A DNA stretch of 64,000 nt, from NCBI GenBank assembly GCA_964030475.1, contig CAXIPT010000004.1, positions 1,359,606 through 1,423,605 on the forward strand. Direction: 5' to 3'. Below, one piece after another: positions 35,853 to 46,813 of the stretch; position 1 is the first letter of the stretch, and each line of letters begins with the position of its first letter. Both the position numbers and the translations under genes were made by a program. Under the pieces are notes generated by a model, which saw nothing but the letters and a program-made list of their open reading frames with translations, was not told the DNA's origin and made no database searches. The stretch is from Tethya wilhelma. Taxonomy: Eukaryota > Porifera > Demospongiae > Tethyida > Tethyidae.

Positions 35853-37233
35853 CCTGTACATTGGCATTGTTACATGGACATGTACTCAAATTAGGTGCAT
35901 TCTTTGCGACTCCATTAGCAAATGTCCAAATATGATGTCTGTTCCCTGGACTTTCATGGGTCAGAGTAACACCACTCACATAGAAGGACTCAATTGATGC
36001 AGACTGTGATACTAGCCAAAATCCTAAAGCTCGTGCAAACTGGTAGCCAATAATCCTTCCACACACCTGAGAATACTGTGCTACGTTCGTTGAAAATGTT
36101 GCTGATTCGCAGCTCTTTCGACCTGCACTATTAGGTCTCCCACATAGCCTCTTCCCAGACATGTTAATTTCAACCCAATCTCCAGGACACTGGTGGTTAC
36201 TGTCAGTCATATTCAAGTTAACAACACGTGTCCATCCTGATGTACCTCCACACGAATAGTAAGGTCCAAATCTAGGTCCAATATCTCCTTTCTCTCCTTT
36301 ATCCTCAACAGGTCCCTCATCTCCTGGTAGACCTGGGTCACCATGCAAACCCTTTTCTCCCTTTGGTCCTTGAACTCCAGGGTCACCTTTAACTCCTTTG
36401 AGTCCAGTAATTCCACGTTGTCCTTTTTCTCCCTTGTATCCAGGATATCCAAGGTTCCCTTTCTCACCCTTTGCTCCAATCGGTCCTCTAGGACCAATCT
36501 CTCCTCTTTCTCCTCTCTCTCCAGTGGGCCCCCGACTCCCTACATCCCCCCTCTCTCCCCTCGGACCAGGTACACCTCTTTCTCCTACGTCTCCTTTTTG
36601 TCCAACTTCACCTTTATACCCTGGGTAGCCATGAGTCCCTTTCTCTCCTGGTAGTCCTCGTGGACCAGCTTCTCCTGACAATCCCTTTTCTCCTTCTTCT
36701 CCTTTCTCACCAACTTCTCCTTTGTGTCCAGGATATCCATGGTTACCTTTCTCCCCCTTCACTCCCGGCCTACCTTGAGGACCCTCTTCCCCTTGTTCTC
36801 CCGGTGCTCCTGTGTCTCCCTTTGGTCCTGGTTGAATGGTACACTTTGTCAGTTCATCGGTTGTGCAGTTGAGATGTGCCTCTAGCTGACTCTCTACAAG
36901 GCTTTTTAGTGCAGCTTGAAGCAACAGTAGTGTTGAGTCTTGTTGTCGGACTTTTCTCTGATGGCTACCAATGATTGGTGTTTCCTTAGCTTGAGGGTCT
37001 AGTCCATTTAGATCCATTTTAAGAGTTTCAGTAGGTAGCAACAGTTCAAGAAACTGTGAAATGCTGTTTTCCTCTATTTCCCTCTTTAGTTGGTCCAACT
37101 CTTCCTGCAACTTGATCACTGTTCTAGTGGTGTTATTGTACCACACCATGTTTGCTGACAGTCCACAGAGAATTGTGGCAGCTAGTAGTACTATAGCCAC
37201 TGTAGTAAAAGAAACCAGTTTTGCTTCCACCAT
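35827..37233 (-). CDS. Transmembrane collagen-like protein 1, C-terminally truncated
   Basis: 468 codons, single exon. Short cytoplasmic N-terminus, one membrane anchor (about residues 10-30), a coiled stalk (about 38-125, Leu-rich), then Gly-X-Y repeats from residue 136 to about 322 with one break (GPVEDKGEK). It ends with a Cys-containing domain ([57 protein letters not shown]). The topology is a type II membrane collagen, probably trimeric at the cell surface. Compared with the tandem paralogue at 38453-40108, the last ~90 residues (from PSIIGQDYFCESG on) are missing. The frame runs out through antisense ankyrin-fragment sequence and ends ..QCCC. Truncated gene or pseudogene; function of the C-terminal domain is unknown. 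Confidence 0.8.
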   Translation of the reverse strand: MVEAKLVSFTTVAIVLLAATILCGLSANMVWYNNTTRTVIKLQEELDQLKREIEENSISQFLELLLPTETLKMDLNGLDPQAKETPIIGSHQRKVRQQDSTLLLLQAALKSLVESQLEAHLNCTTDELTKCTIQPGPKGDTGAPGEQGEEGPQGRPGVKGEKGNHGYPGHKGEVGEKGEEGEKGLSGEAGPRGLPGEKGTHGYPGYKGEVGQKGDVGERGVPGPRGERGDVGSRGPTGERGERGEIGPRGPIGAKGEKGNLGYPGYKGEKGQRGITGLKGVKGDPGVQGPKGEKGLHGDPGLPGDEGPVEDKGEKGDIGPRFGPYYSCGGTSGWTRVVNLNMTDSNHQCPGDWVEINMSGKRLCGRPNSAGRKSCESATFSTNVAQYSQVCGRIIGYQFARALGFWLVSQSASIESFYVSGVTLTHESPGNRHHIWTFANGVAKNAPNLSTCPCNNANVQVTLLQCCC

Positions 37234-38452
37234 TTGAGACTATTAAAATAGCACAATTATAAATTTTAAAACAATCATTAACAAGCTATCTCTTCAAAGT
37301 TAATTATTGTGTCCTTGTTTGGCTGCCCTTATTATTTTTGACCATGAACTTTACTCTTAGTGACAATCACATGATTATCAAGATAATAAAAATATATTTT
37401 GGTTTGGAGTATAGTCTGCTTGTCTAATCTGTATGTTTGTGTGGATTTTGAAGACTGTGAGGTTCACTATGTTGTTTACTATCTGTGGTTCTCTGAGGTC
37501 ACTATAGTTCTCACAGACTCTTAGTTCTATTAACAGAAGTTTGGGCAGCAGATAACTATTAATTAGTAAAGGTGCAGAGCAGGGATTCAAGTTGCTTTGA
37601 TTTAATCTCAATTTTTTCCATCATTTAACAAGCTATATGTTTAGCACCATGACTTGATTTATCTAAAATATAGTCTGTTGTGACTGTGTCTTGTACTCAC
37701 ATCGATGTCATGCATACCCGTGCATTGATGACATGCAGTTTGAACACGTGAACATGTGCTTTTATCACATGCACACATGTATGTACATTAAAAGAAAATA
37801 TACAAAAAGAAAAATATGACAATGCATGTGTAATGATTCTCATTATCTGAGCTGTTCATGCAGCCTAGCTTTGATGTTTGATAATGACGTACCTAATTCA
37901 TGACCATGGATGTTGTGCTGATTTAAATTTTGTCAGCTATAGGTATATTATTGTGCATGTCATGGTCTAACCATTCTTTAATATTATTGTATGTATGTTT
38001 ACATAAAGTTGATATGCATGGTGTGTGAACTATACACTGTTACATGTAAGTATATTGTGAGAGCTAGTGTTTTTGTATGTTAAATACCATTCGTACACAC
38101 TCAATGCAGTTTGCTTGTTTGTGTATAGACTTTACCTTTAGCTACTTATATCACTATAAAAACACATAAAGCTGCTTATGAGACTTACTTCACTAGTGTA
38201 TATGTTTTACTTCCCGATGATACACCTGTTAATGTGATACCCCAGTTAATGTCATATCCAATATACTTATTGTTGTTTTAAGAACATTTCCTGTGATCAC
38301 TAGCTGCACTCATGCATGGCCAGATATCAGTACGATAATGTATGTTACATTATTACTTTGTTAATACATTCTCTTTTTTTTAAAGTTTTACCGTACAGAT
38401 ACCTAGTACATAAAATCAATCCTGCCTCCTTTAGTCAAGTTAAATTAGTTTT
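37234..38452. other. Intergenic sequence between the collagen genes
   Basis: No gene recognised. 37430-37590 resembles 17420-17580 (gtggttc(t/c)ctgagg, caacagaag/taacagaag, gggcagcag/gaacagcag), a dispersed repeat. The part next to 37233 is the presumed promoter of collagen 1. No clear TATA box was identified. Confidence 0.4.
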
Positions 38453-40108
38453 CTACTTTACATAGAGTTCTACTGCCTCAACAAATGTGTCTCCATCATT
38501 TCCTTGGCCATCATGATCATAATAACCACATACACGTAGTTCAAGGTCATCATTTGTGATTGTGGAGAGTGTTTTTGTGAAGTATGGAGGACTGTTGAAT
38601 TCACAGCATGCTGAATTATAGCAACCTTTTCCATCCCATAATGGATCTTCAGTGTAAAGGGCCGGAGTCCTATAATTAGGATAACCAAGAACACCAGACT
38701 CACAAAAGTAATCCTGCCCTATGATGCTAGGAACCTGGACATTATTGGCATCGTTACATGGACATGTAGCGAAATTCCAATGTACATTCTTTCCGATTCC
38801 ATTCACAAATGTCCAAATATGATGTCTGTTTCCTGGATACCCATGAGTCAGAGTAACACCACTCACGTAGTAGGATTCAATCGATGCAGACTGTAGTACT
38901 GTGAAAAATCCTGAAGCTTGTGCATACTGATAGCCAATAATCCTCCCACACACTTGAGAATAAGTTACATTGGTTGGAACTGTTGCTAATTCACAAGTCT
39001 TATAACCCGAATTATAGCGTCTTCCACAAAGTCTCTTCCCAGACATGTTTATTTCTACCCAATCTCCAGGACAACGCTGGCTACTGTCAGTCATGTTCAA
39101 ATTAACAACGCGTGTCCATCCTGATGTACCTCCACATGTATAGTTTGAATCAACCTGTAGTTCAATATCTCTCTTCTCTGCAGCTCCTGGTAGACCTGGG
39201 TCACCTTTTTCTCCCTCTGGTCCTTGAACTCCAGGATCACCTTTAACTCCTTTGAGTCCAGTAATTCCACGTTGCCCTTTTTCTCCCTTGTATCCAGGAT
39301 AACCAAGGTTCCCTTTCTCACCTTTTGCTCCGGTCGGTCCTCTTGGACCAATCTCTCCCCTCTCTCCTCTCTCTCCAGTGGGTCCCTGACTACCTACGTC
39401 TCCCCTCTCCCCCCTCTGACCTGGTACACCTCTTTCTCCCACGTCTCCCTTTTGGCCGACTTCACCTTTGTACCCTGGGTAGCCATGAGTCCCTTTCTCT
39501 CCTGGCAGTCCTCGTGGACCAGCTTCTCCTGATAATCCCTTTTCTCCTTCTTCTCCTTTCTTACCAACCTCTCCTTTGTGTCCAGGATATCCATGGTTAC
39601 CTTTCTCCCCCTTCTCTCCCGCCCTACCTTGAGGACCCTCTTCCCCTTGTTCTCCCGGTGCTCCTGTGTCTCCCTTTGGTCCTGGTTGGATGGTACACTT
39701 TGTCTGTTCATTGGTTGTGCAGTTGAGATGTGCCTCTAGCTGACTCTCTACGAGACTCTTTAGTGCAGCTTGAAGCAACAAGAGTGTTGAGTCTTGTTGG
39801 ACTTTTCTCTGATGGCTACCAATGATCGGTATTTCCTCAGCTTGAGAGTTTAGTCCATTTAGATCCATTTTAATAGTTTCAGCAGGTAGCAATAGCTCAA
39901 GAAACTGTGAAATGCTGTTTTCCTCTACTTCTCTCTTCAGTTGGTCTAACTCTTCTTGCACCTTGGCCATTGTTCTAGTAGTGTTATAGTGCCACACCAT
40001 ATTCACTGACAGTCCACATAAAATTGTGGCAGCTAGTACTACTATAGCCACTGTGGAAGCGGAAGCCAGTTTTGCCTCCATTATCACAATAATTATGGCC
40101 ACTGTCAA
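38453..40108 (-). CDS. Transmembrane collagen-like protein 2, complete
   Basis: 551 codons from the first ATG. The second Met (codon 10, at 40081) aligns with the start of paralogue 1 and may be the real start. Parts: membrane anchor, Leu-rich stalk with coiled-coil character, about 180 residues of Gly-X-Y repeats ([16 protein letters not shown] to GDPGLPG), and a complete ~210-residue C-terminal domain with many Cys and Trp: [78 protein letters not shown] and VEAVELYVK. This domain at the end of collagen-like proteins is common in sponges and cnidarians. Likely a cell-surface or shed matrix protein. It is about 80% or more identical to paralogue 1 over the shared part, so the tandem duplication is fairly recent. 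Confidence 0.88.
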   Translation of the reverse strand: MTVAIIIVIMEAKLASASTVAIVVLAATILCGLSVNMVWHYNTTRTMAKVQEELDQLKREVEENSISQFLELLLPAETIKMDLNGLNSQAEEIPIIGSHQRKVQQDSTLLLLQAALKSLVESQLEAHLNCTTNEQTKCTIQPGPKGDTGAPGEQGEEGPQGRAGEKGEKGNHGYPGHKGEVGKKGEEGEKGLSGEAGPRGLPGEKGTHGYPGYKGEVGQKGDVGERGVPGQRGERGDVGSQGPTGERGERGEIGPRGPTGAKGEKGNLGYPGYKGEKGQRGITGLKGVKGDPGVQGPEGEKGDPGLPGAAEKRDIELQVDSNYTCGGTSGWTRVVNLNMTDSSQRCPGDWVEINMSGKRLCGRRYNSGYKTCELATVPTNVTYSQVCGRIIGYQYAQASGFFTVLQSASIESYYVSGVTLTHGYPGNRHHIWTFVNGIGKNVHWNFATCPCNDANNVQVPSIIGQDYFCESGVLGYPNYRTPALYTEDPLWDGKGCYNSACCEFNSPPYFTKTLSTITNDDLELRVCGYYDHDGQGNDGDTFVEAVELYVK

Positions 40109-40870
40109 TACAGAATTCTCTTTTGCACTATAATAATTTTCTACAATTTATCGATGATGGCAAGAAATGATCATCGACCATTAAGTGGATAAATCTAGGC
40201 TTGTCTGACTGCCCTTATTAATTTGCTTGATATCAAAACCTTACTCAATCACATGATCCAAATGGCTTTGTATAATAATCGCATGATTGTTTCATACAAT
40301 AATGTATTGTCTTCACAGTACAATGTACTCTTATTATACTGTACACTGTATGTTACTGTAATGGAACAATTATTATTCTCATGATATATAGCCATATTAT
40401 ACATGCATAAAGGCTTTAATTAATGACTTTGCATGGTTACTATGAAGACAATAATTTGATGTCCATGTACATATACATACATACATTACACACCCTCTTT
40501 CCTTTTTCCTTTTTCCTTTTTCAGGCTTCATCATGAATTGCCTGATTGATACTTGATTATTTCCTGGAAGCTAAGTGATGAATTAATAATCAAGAATAAT
40601 AATTATTTTTAGGTAAGTGCATGCATGGTACGAACAACTATCTCTGTTTGTAATTATAATAAGTTACTGAACATAAGTGACTAAACCAAAATTTAAATGT
40701 AAGGTATCTGATCTTGTTTATTATTCCTAGTAACAAAACAATCATGCATGCTTATAATTATTATAAAGCACAGGTCTTATATACAAAGATTTAGTACACA
40801 TGATGTGACGGCAAAAATTAGTTTAATATTGCAAATAAAAATCTGGTCATATAATATCAGTATACAATTA
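40109..40870. other. Intergenic sequence
   Basis: AT-rich; presumed promoter of collagen 2 on the right-hand flank of that gene, and 3' flank of the beta-helix gene. A tcctttttcctttttcc run lies at about 40500-40523. Nothing else recognised. Confidence 0.4.
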
Positions 40871-43800
40871 TCATGTTTTTGATGAGTGTACTTGAGCATC
40901 AACCAGTAGTGGTTCCTTTAGCTCAATAGATGAATGTGAAATGTCTGTATGTGATTGAACTGGTGAAGTAAAATACTCTCTCAGTACTTTCTTTGACACA
41001 ATCATCTGTTTCATCTTACTCCATAATCTTTCATTCAAATGTCTTCCTCTTCTTGTCTCGATGATTCTCAAGTAGAGATGGTACAAGGCGATTAAGACAA
41101 ACTGGCAGAAAGCGATGCTGACTGAAACGGTACTCATTTTCTGGGGGTTGTTGTAAAAATGTGCTCCCATTGTTAAGAGTCCGAGGTTTAGCATAAATGA
41201 TACGTCAACTACATTTGCCAGTGTTGACTCATAAACTCCTCCTACCAGTACAAGGTATGATAAAGTGCACACTGAAGTTGTTCCAATAGCCATTAAGTTC
41301 AGTGAAGCATCTCCAGATACATTTAAAGCAAAAATGAGGTAAAATGCCACTCGAACTAGCAGCAGTACTCCAAACCAGTAGACATGTTTCTCTTTGAATG
41401 GACCTGTGTAGGCATCAAAGAGAGGCTTCAGTTTACCAACCCAACGTAGCAGTCTGTGATGGTTGTATTTCCTTAGCCACTGGATAAAGAGTAGACTAAC
41501 AGTGTAAGGTATTGATAAACAGAGAAGTACCATGAGGCCAGCAATGAAAAGAGGGATATGCTTTCCTTTGAGGTAGTCCACATTTCCATCATAAAGCCAC
41601 ACTCTTCTCTTGTAGCCATCAGGATAAACCAGAGTAGTGTATTGAAAGATTGTAATAACAGTTTGGATGAGCTTTGTGTAGGATAGTAAAAACAATGTAG
41701 CAAGCACTTGAACGATATTGGACCCACACAGTCTAGCTGCAAGAGTGTATCGTCGACTAGCGAAAATAATTGTGAGTGTGATTCCCCACAAGTAGAGTGG
41801 GAACAAAAATTGGAACCAAATTTCTGAGTACGAATCAAGTCCATTATAGAAACATGTTTCTATTCCAAAGTCTAGGTTTAGCCAAGCAATGAAGATCCTT
41901 AATAGTAAGTTCACATAATGTACACTACTTTTAAATTTGATGGCTCGGAGTATATTGGCATAAAGTATCAAACTGTTTAACAATCCATTTGAGACAGTCA
42001 GGTTTAAGATCACCATTGTAACAACGAGAAGTACTCCCATTAATATGAACACTGGAATCATCACTAACACCCATAAGCTGGAACAGATTTTGCATTTTGA
42101 AGTTCCTATCATTCGACTGAAGTTGGTTTGACATGCACCACAGAGGATTCCAGCACGATGTGATTCACACTGATCATCAGGCTTTTCTAGATCAACGTAT
42201 AATACTCTCTGTTTACAGTAGTCAAATGGGCACTGATTGTGTACTATGACTCCGTGGTTGGCATTAAGTTTCAAGTGTGTTAATGTTGCATTAATCCATT
42301 GGTTACCTGTAGTATAAATTTTCCTAGTTTCTATCTCACACTCGTGAATTTGATTGTCTGTCAATGTTGGATCACAAGCACATTTTTTGAACTGTGTATT
42401 AAATGTAAATCCAATAGGGCAGTCTTTAAGCCTCACGTTGACTAATAATTCTTCCATAAGTACTTTAATTTGATCCTGAAACTGTCTTATCTGTTTGTTA
42501 TGACCAAGATAGTTGTATATCCTTTGTAAGTTAGGCATGTTGCGATTTTCAGTAATCAATAAAAAGGTTTCAACTTGATTCAAAGAAGATACAGTGTACT
42601 GGAGAGTAGTGCAGCTTACATTAGTAGTTTGTATGTACTGACCATCCATGAAAATGCTCCTGTTTTGGTTTTGAAATTTTGTATGTACAACTGAAGGTAC
42701 AGTGCCTAGTCCCTGTCCAACTGCAACTACACTAATGTTAAAAGTTTGACCTGGGTATATAGCAACATTATACTCTGTGACATTACAACTGGGTTTTGAG
42801 GAGACACATACGCACACACGAACTGGATCTGAAGATACTATTGATAAATCTGATTGTCTTTGATTCTCAAAATTAAACATGAATGGATTGAAGTACAGCA
42901 ACCATCCTCCATAGAATGCACTCCCTGCAATTTCTGCTGTATTTTCGGCAAAGTAAAAATCTACCTGAGTATTGATTGTTATTTCTAGGCCGACCTTAAA
43001 AAAATGATCTTGAAGTCCTGCTAACCTATGCATAAATCCTGAATCAGCAAAATAGATGGCCCCTCCTCTTTTTGATGCATGATTACCGATAAAGGAAATA
43101 TTTGAGTAGTCTTTGGTATATAAACATTCCCATAGCAAAGTTGGCATATTACCACATATGGTAATTTGTGACGTTGTGTGTAATAACATTGCTCCACCAT
43201 CTGTACCTGAATTATTGATAAACAATACATTGACACCATCAAAAATGTGTATTTTCCCAGAATTCAGGGAGAAACCACCACTTAATGATCCAGTGTTGTT
43301 TATGAAAATCACACGGCTGCCTTTTCCGAGAACGATGTCAGAGTTCTCAATTTCTACTGTTGAACAGCTGAATTGGCTTATTGTACAGTTATTATTTTCA
43401 AATCTGGTTTCACTTTTGGAAAGAAAGGATATTGTGCTGTCGTAGACTTGTACACTTCCAGTATTATTTATAAAGGTCCCTTGAAATGTAATTTTTGTAG
43501 CTAGCAATCCTAGAAGTTGCCCTCTTGAGTTAAATATTGACAATTTGTCTATGATGCCATTTTTTGCGTTTATAACATTTAAGGCTCTATCTTCACAATT
43601 ACTTTCGTTAAATGTGGCTTTTGTCATGTTTAAAGTGCTCTCTGAATTAGCATGAACAAATGCTACAGCCATGCATGTTCCGGTGAATTGAATATCAATT
43701 ATTTTAATATCAAAACTTCCACCAGACACATTTAGAAACAGTCCCATACACTCTCTGTTTAGTACACAGTAACTATTCTGAGCAACATTTATTGCAGTGA

Positions 43801-44680
43801 GTTTTTGTATGCTTACATTATGCGAAGATTTGGAATTTTCTGTTGTTAAATCCAAAGAAATGCCTCCATTTTGATTTTCATCTGCTGTAACATTTTCAAG
43901 TTCAATAGCAAATGTGAAAGTTTGAAGAGATAGATGTATTATCAACCCTGTAAAGCCATAGTACAGTGTTGAATTATTGTTTCCCAGTGAAAACTCTGAA
44001 TTTAAAATAGAAACAGTAACTTTATCAGCTTTCAATAAATAATTATTAGCATTACTGCTATCTGTTTCGTTAATCTTAAACAAGAAGTTGATTCCATTAT
44101 TTGAAAGTTTTGAGTGTGTGATTGTAACATTTCCATAAGTTTGTAGTACAAACATTCCAAGAGCATTTCCATAGTGAACACCAATGTGATCAATCCTTAC
44201 ATGTAAAGAGTCAATAATTTTGATACTTGCACTTAATTCTGAACCATTGTTGTTTTGTGTGCACCCAATTATTTCAAAATTTCTTAACGTCATGTTAGTA
44301 ACATTGATAATATTGAAGGAAAATGAATAGTTGTCCAGGCAGATCAGTTTTGTAACTGAAATGGAGTTTTCTTGGCTTAGTTGCTGTCCAATAATAGAAA
44401 TATTCTCAACATTTTTGATGTATAAAGTTGATTCGGAATTATTCTTATTAATGTTGTATGATGAAAATTGCAATATGATGGTTGTGTTACTTCCGAAGCA
44501 ATAGTTGGAAGTGAAATTTTTCCATGTTATGCATGGTTGTACTTTACAAAGCAGTAGCATGTCAACTTGAGTTGAATTTGTATCTGGAAGCATGTACATT
44601 TCCATTTGGTTTTTGCTTTCACCCTGGAAAACACTTAAAGTGAGTAGAACTAATGCACTTGTGATAACTGTGTATCTCAT
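40871..44680 (-). CDS. Large beta-helix ectodomain / multi-pass membrane protein, orphan
   Basis: 1269 codons in one exon. Signal peptide (MRYTVITSALVLLTLSVFQG), then about 700 residues of Asn/Ser/Thr-rich repeats with many N-glycosylation sites. Short hydrophobic strands (e.g. NVENISIIGQQL, IRIDHI-like, FINNTGS) suggest a right-handed parallel beta helix. A Cys-rich juxtamembrane part follows (CACDPTLTDNQIHEC, CESHRAGILCGACQ, CKICSS), then from about residue 868 a block of roughly nine to ten hydrophobic segments (NLTVSNGLLNSLILYAN, WLNLDFGIETCFYNG, SLVFP-like FLFPLYLWG, LLSYTKL). A polar cytoplasmic tail follows. Proteins of this plan are numerous in sponges and some cnidarians; their function is not established. 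Adhesion or receptor roles are guesses. Confidence 0.8.
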   Translation of the reverse strand: MRYTVITSALVLLTLSVFQGESKNQMEMYMLPDTNSTQVDMLLLCKVQPCITWKNFTSNYCFGSNTTIILQFSSYNINKNNSESTLYIKNVENISIIGQQLSQENSISVTKLICLDNYSFSFNIINVTNMTLRNFEIIGCTQNNNGSELSASIKIIDSLHVRIDHIGVHYGNALGMFVLQTYGNVTITHSKLSNNGINFLFKINETDSSNANNYLLKADKVTVSILNSEFSLGNNNSTLYYGFTGLIIHLSLQTFTFAIELENVTADENQNGGISLDLTTENSKSSHNVSIQKLTAINVAQNSYCVLNRECMGLFLNVSGGSFDIKIIDIQFTGTCMAVAFVHANSESTLNMTKATFNESNCEDRALNVINAKNGIIDKLSIFNSRGQLLGLLATKITFQGTFINNTGSVQVYDSTISFLSKSETRFENNNCTISQFSCSTVEIENSDIVLGKGSRVIFINNTGSLSGGFSLNSGKIHIFDGVNVLFINNSGTDGGAMLLHTTSQITICGNMPTLLWECLYTKDYSNISFIGNHASKRGGAIYFADSGFMHRLAGLQDHFFKVGLEITINTQVDFYFAENTAEIAGSAFYGGWLLYFNPFMFNFENQRQSDLSIVSSDPVRVCVCVSSKPSCNVTEYNVAIYPGQTFNISVVAVGQGLGTVPSVVHTKFQNQNRSIFMDGQYIQTTNVSCTTLQYTVSSLNQVETFLLITENRNMPNLQRIYNYLGHNKQIRQFQDQIKVLMEELLVNVRLKDCPIGFTFNTQFKKCACDPTLTDNQIHECEIETRKIYTTGNQWINATLTHLKLNANHGVIVHNQCPFDYCKQRVLYVDLEKPDDQCESHRAGILCGACQTNFSRMIGTSKCKICSSLWVLVMIPVFILMGVLLVVTMVILNLTVSNGLLNSLILYANILRAIKFKSSVHYVNLLLRIFIAWLNLDFGIETCFYNGLDSYSEIWFQFLFPLYLWGITLTIIFASRRYTLAARLCGSNIVQVLATLFLLSYTKLIQTVITIFQYTTLVYPDGYKRRVWLYDGNVDYLKGKHIPLFIAGLMVLLCLSIPYTVSLLFIQWLRKYNHHRLLRWVGKLKPLFDAYTGPFKEKHVYWFGVLLLVRVAFYLIFALNVSGDASLNLMAIGTTSVCTLSYLVLVGGVYESTLANVVDVSFMLNLGLLTMGAHFYNNPQKMSTVSVSIAFCQFVLIALYHLYLRIIETRRGRHLNERLWSKMKQMIVSKKVLREYFTSPVQSHTDISHSSIELKEPLLVDAQVHSSKT

Positions 44681-44858
44681 TGTTGATAAACAATACTGAA
44701 TAAGTGCTTTGAAGAGTAGCAGCTAGTTCACTAAAAGTATAGTGACAATAGCTTATTAACAAGCAAGCTTTTTGCACGTAACAATTATTGTTTTCTGTGA
44801 ACTCCACTTGATTACTTGAACTAGTCATTGACTACAACATTGAAGTTTTCCTTCATGT

Positions 44859-46226
44859 TTATATAATATTGTCCACAACAGAAAATCTTGATAAAATTAT
44901 CTTAGAATTCTCAATTTGTAATGTTGAACAACGGAATTGACTTATTGTACAGTTGTTATTTTCAAATCTGGTTTCACTTGTGGAAAGAAAGGACACTGTG
45001 CTGTCATAGACTTGTACACTTCCTGTATTATTTATGAAAGTTCCTTGAAATTTAACTTCTGTATCTAACAATCCCAAAAGTTGCCCTCTTGAGTTAAAAA
45101 CTAACAATTTGTCTATTATGCTATTTTTTATACCCACAATATTTATAGCACTTTGTTTACAACTAGTTTCATTTAAAGTAGCTTTTGTCATATTAAAAGT
45201 ACTTTCTAAACCAGCATCAATAAAGGATACAGCCATGCATGTTCCAGTGAACTGAATGTCAGATATTTCAACATTAACACTTTCACCAAATACTTGAAGA
45301 AAAAGTCCTGTACACTCTCTGTCTTGTACACAGTTGTGAAGAGTTGTTGTAGTTAGTTTTTTAACCGTTAAATATGATGGTTTGAAATTGTGTGTTGATA
45401 AATGTAGAAAAAGACCTCCATTTTGATTTTCATCTGCTGTTACATTTTCCAGTTCGATAGCAAATGTGAAAGTTCGAAGAAATAAATCTATAATTAAACC
45501 CGTAAAGCTTAAGTACTCCTTTGTTAAATTGTTTCCCAGTAAAAACTCTGAATCGCTTACAGTGAGTGTTACATTATCAGCATTTAGTGAATTAATTTTA
45601 CTGCTAGCTGGTTCATTAAGCTTAAACAAGAAGTTGATTCCATTATTTGAAAAGTTTGAATGTGTTATTGCAACAATTCCATAGGTTTGTAGTACAAAAA
45701 GTCCAAGAGTATTTCCATAGTGAACACCAATGTGATCAATCCTTACATGTAAAGAGCCGACTATTTTGATACTTCCTCTCAATTCTGAATCATTATTATT
45801 TTGTGTGCACCCAATTATTTCAAAATTTCTTAACGTCAGGTTAGTAACATTGATAATATTGAAAGAAAATGAATAGTTGTCCAAACAGATCAGTTTTGTA
45901 ACTGAGGTGGAGTTTTCTTGGCTTAGTTGTTGTCCGAAAATAGAAATGTTTTCAACATTTTTGATGTATAAAGTTGATTTGGAATTATTCTGATTAATGT
46001 TGTATGATGAAAATAGCAGTATGATGGTTGTGTCACTTCCAAAGCGATAGTTGAAAGTAAAATTCTTCCATGTTATGCATGGTTGTACTTTGCAAAGTGG
46101 TAGTGTGTCAACTTGAGTTGAATTTGTATCCGAAAGTACGTACACTACTGTTTGGTTTTTGCTTTCACACTGGAAAACACTTAAAGTGAGTAGAATTAAT
46201 GCACTTGTGATAGCTAAGTATCTCAT
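44859..46226 (-). pseudogene. Truncated tandem copy of the beta-helix membrane protein
   Basis: The start at 46226 (MRYLAITSALIL) aligns with that of the 1269-residue paralogue. The copy has the signal peptide and roughly the first 430 residues of the beta-helix region. It then stops ~10 residues after IENSKI, where the paralogue continues (IENSDIVLGKGSRV). The lost part includes all Cys-rich and membrane segments. The sequence just beyond the break (about 44840-44890) resembles the copy's own upstream region at 46380-46440, so the end was created by a recombination or deletion between tandem units. If expressed it would be a secreted fragment; otherwise a pseudogene. Confidence 0.7.
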
Positions 46227-46813
46227 TGTTGATGAACAATGCTGAATAAGTGCTTTGAACAGTATCAAGTTCACTAACAGTATAATGACAATAGCTTATT
46301 AACAAGTGAAGCTTTTTGCATGTAACAGTTATTGTTTCTTTGAACGGCACTTGATCACTTGAACTAGTCATTGACTGCAACATTAAGTTTTCCTTATGTT
46401 TATATATTATTGTCCAAGATAGAAAATCTTGATTAGGTACCATTATTGTCCCAAATTATTCATTTTGTAAACAAGTTGATTAGGGCTATTCTTGGTCTCA
46501 AAGTTTAACAAATTTAATACAATGGGAGTATAGATAACTTTAGGCTGTACCATACATGGTATTGTGAAACAATATCAACCATACAGCCACTTAATATACT
46601 TTTTTTTTTCGATTCACTGAATGTGTACATGCTTGAATCAGAAGAGCGAAATGGTCTCTTAGCACTTAATTTACACACATATGACACTTACAGGATAATA
46701 TTTACGTTTTCAGTTACTTTACGTGGCTAGATTTAGTACAAAATGATTGTGTGAAAGATATTATTTATATTAGGAAATAAATGTCCAATAAGTTTGTATA
46801 ATATTGTACATGT
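46227..46813. other. Intergenic sequence
   Basis: 46227-46445 is the promoter-side flank of the truncated copy and resembles 44681-44890 upstream of the intact paralogue. The rest is AT-rich 3' flank of GAREM-like gene B. I looked here for a SAM exon for gene B and found none. Confidence 0.45.

Noticed and set aside
36343..36872. Open plus-strand frames rich in Ser/Pro/Leu opposite the collagen genes (also 39224-39726)
   Set aside because: They are antisense shadows of the Gly-X-Y repeat; the minus-strand collagen frames explain the region fully.
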